DNA of 64,000 bases from Effrenium voratum. Taxonomy: Eukaryota; Sar; Dinophyceae; Suessiales; Symbiodiniaceae. This document shows positions 63,404 through 64,000 of this stretch, one piece after another (position 1 is the stretch's first letter; each line of letters opens with the position of its first letter). Location of the stretch: assembly GCA_963377175.1 (NCBI GenBank), contig CAUJNA010003784.1, forward strand, positions 41,001 through 105,000, given 5' to 3'. Position numbers and translations under genes: made by a program. Below the pieces are notes generated by a model. It did no database searches and was not told the DNA's origin. It was given only the letters and a program-made list of their open reading frames with translations.

Positions 63404-64000
63404 CTCGTTGCGAGGCGCGGCTCGCGCGAGGCGCGAGGCGGGAGGCTCTCTGAGGGGTTGGGTGGGGGAGGGGGCGAGTGGGGCGAGTGGAGGGAGGGAG
63501 GCCTCGTTGCGAGGGGGTTGGGGATTTTGGTTTGTTTGGGGGGGGGGAGGTTTTGGAGAGAGGGGCTGGGGGCTGGTGCCCTATTTTGGGGCGAGTGGAG
63601 TGGAGCTTTCAGGGGGTGAAGGGAAGCCTTTCCTTTTGAGTTTGGATTCTGAACTTCCAATCCAACCTTCCGTCGCAAATTACGGCACTCACCCTTAGGG
63701 GCCCAGAAGTTGAACGAATTTTGGTGTGACGAAAAATGGGCCAAAAAGGGGAAATTAATCGGTTTTGGGCAACTGACTATGGTACCCCACCAAACATTGC
63801 ACAGGGAAACTCCCTATCCATACCGCCGGTGACATGAAGCTAAGCGGCTCCCTTCATACAGGATTGCCGACAGCAATGAGGGACTGTCCAGTTTCAAATC
63901 AGATCCTTCACGTTGCTTAGACTTCGGCCCCAGACTGCTAAAAGGTAAAATGGTGGAAACCCAAACATGGCACAAAGTTGAAAAGGGCAATGGTTGAATC

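Overview
The window looks like nuclear DNA of a dinoflagellate. No bacterial gene structure is present. Coding sequence comes in very short, GC-rich islands of 22-184 nt, separated by 0.2-4.5 kb introns packed with short dispersed repeats. Nearly all recognisable exons lie on the minus strand, as expected for unidirectional gene arrays. Inferred 5' splice sites are more often GC (some GA) than GT, and most acceptors read AG|G. Species cannot be told from the sequence. None of the long open frames in the low-complexity DNA looks like a gene.

Reading the minus strand from right to left, I reconstruct four genes. (1) About 63,403 to 42,977: the 3' part of an RCC1-repeat protein, 13 exons, 381 visible residues and a TGA stop. 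(2) About 40,147 to 39,288: a small unidentified gene with a Cys/His cluster and a Lys-rich region, four exons, beside inverted copies of a coding-like repeat. (3) 38,344 to 20,382: the C-terminal part of an EMAP-like (EML) WD40 protein, 12 exons, 275 residues and a TGA stop, including a 22-nt microexon. (4) About 15,651 to 3,0xx: a pentatricopeptide-repeat (PPR) protein, at least eight exons, with repeats that abut in register across introns; its 5' end (perhaps 17.2-19.7 kb) and 3' end are not resolved. In genes 1 and 3 the summed exon lengths close in frame at the stop codon, which is the main internal check on the splice models.

The rest is intron or intergenic DNA. It holds at least eleven families of about 80-150 bp elements, several with clear terminal inverted repeats (for example CTAGGTCC...GGACCTAG). 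In at least two places the end of an element is itself the splice acceptor of a recognised exon, which suggests introner-like (intron-making) elements. There are also three tandem-repeat arrays, several microsatellites, a run of about 30 Gs, and a segment with a poly(A) tail that may be a retrocopy.

The four proteins (predicted RCC1 propeller, unknown, microtubule-associated WD40, organellar RNA-binding PPR) are not an obvious functional set; they are neighbours in a tandem array. All exon coordinates are by-eye inferences from reading frame, codon bias (GC at third positions), splice signals and family motifs, with no transcript evidence.
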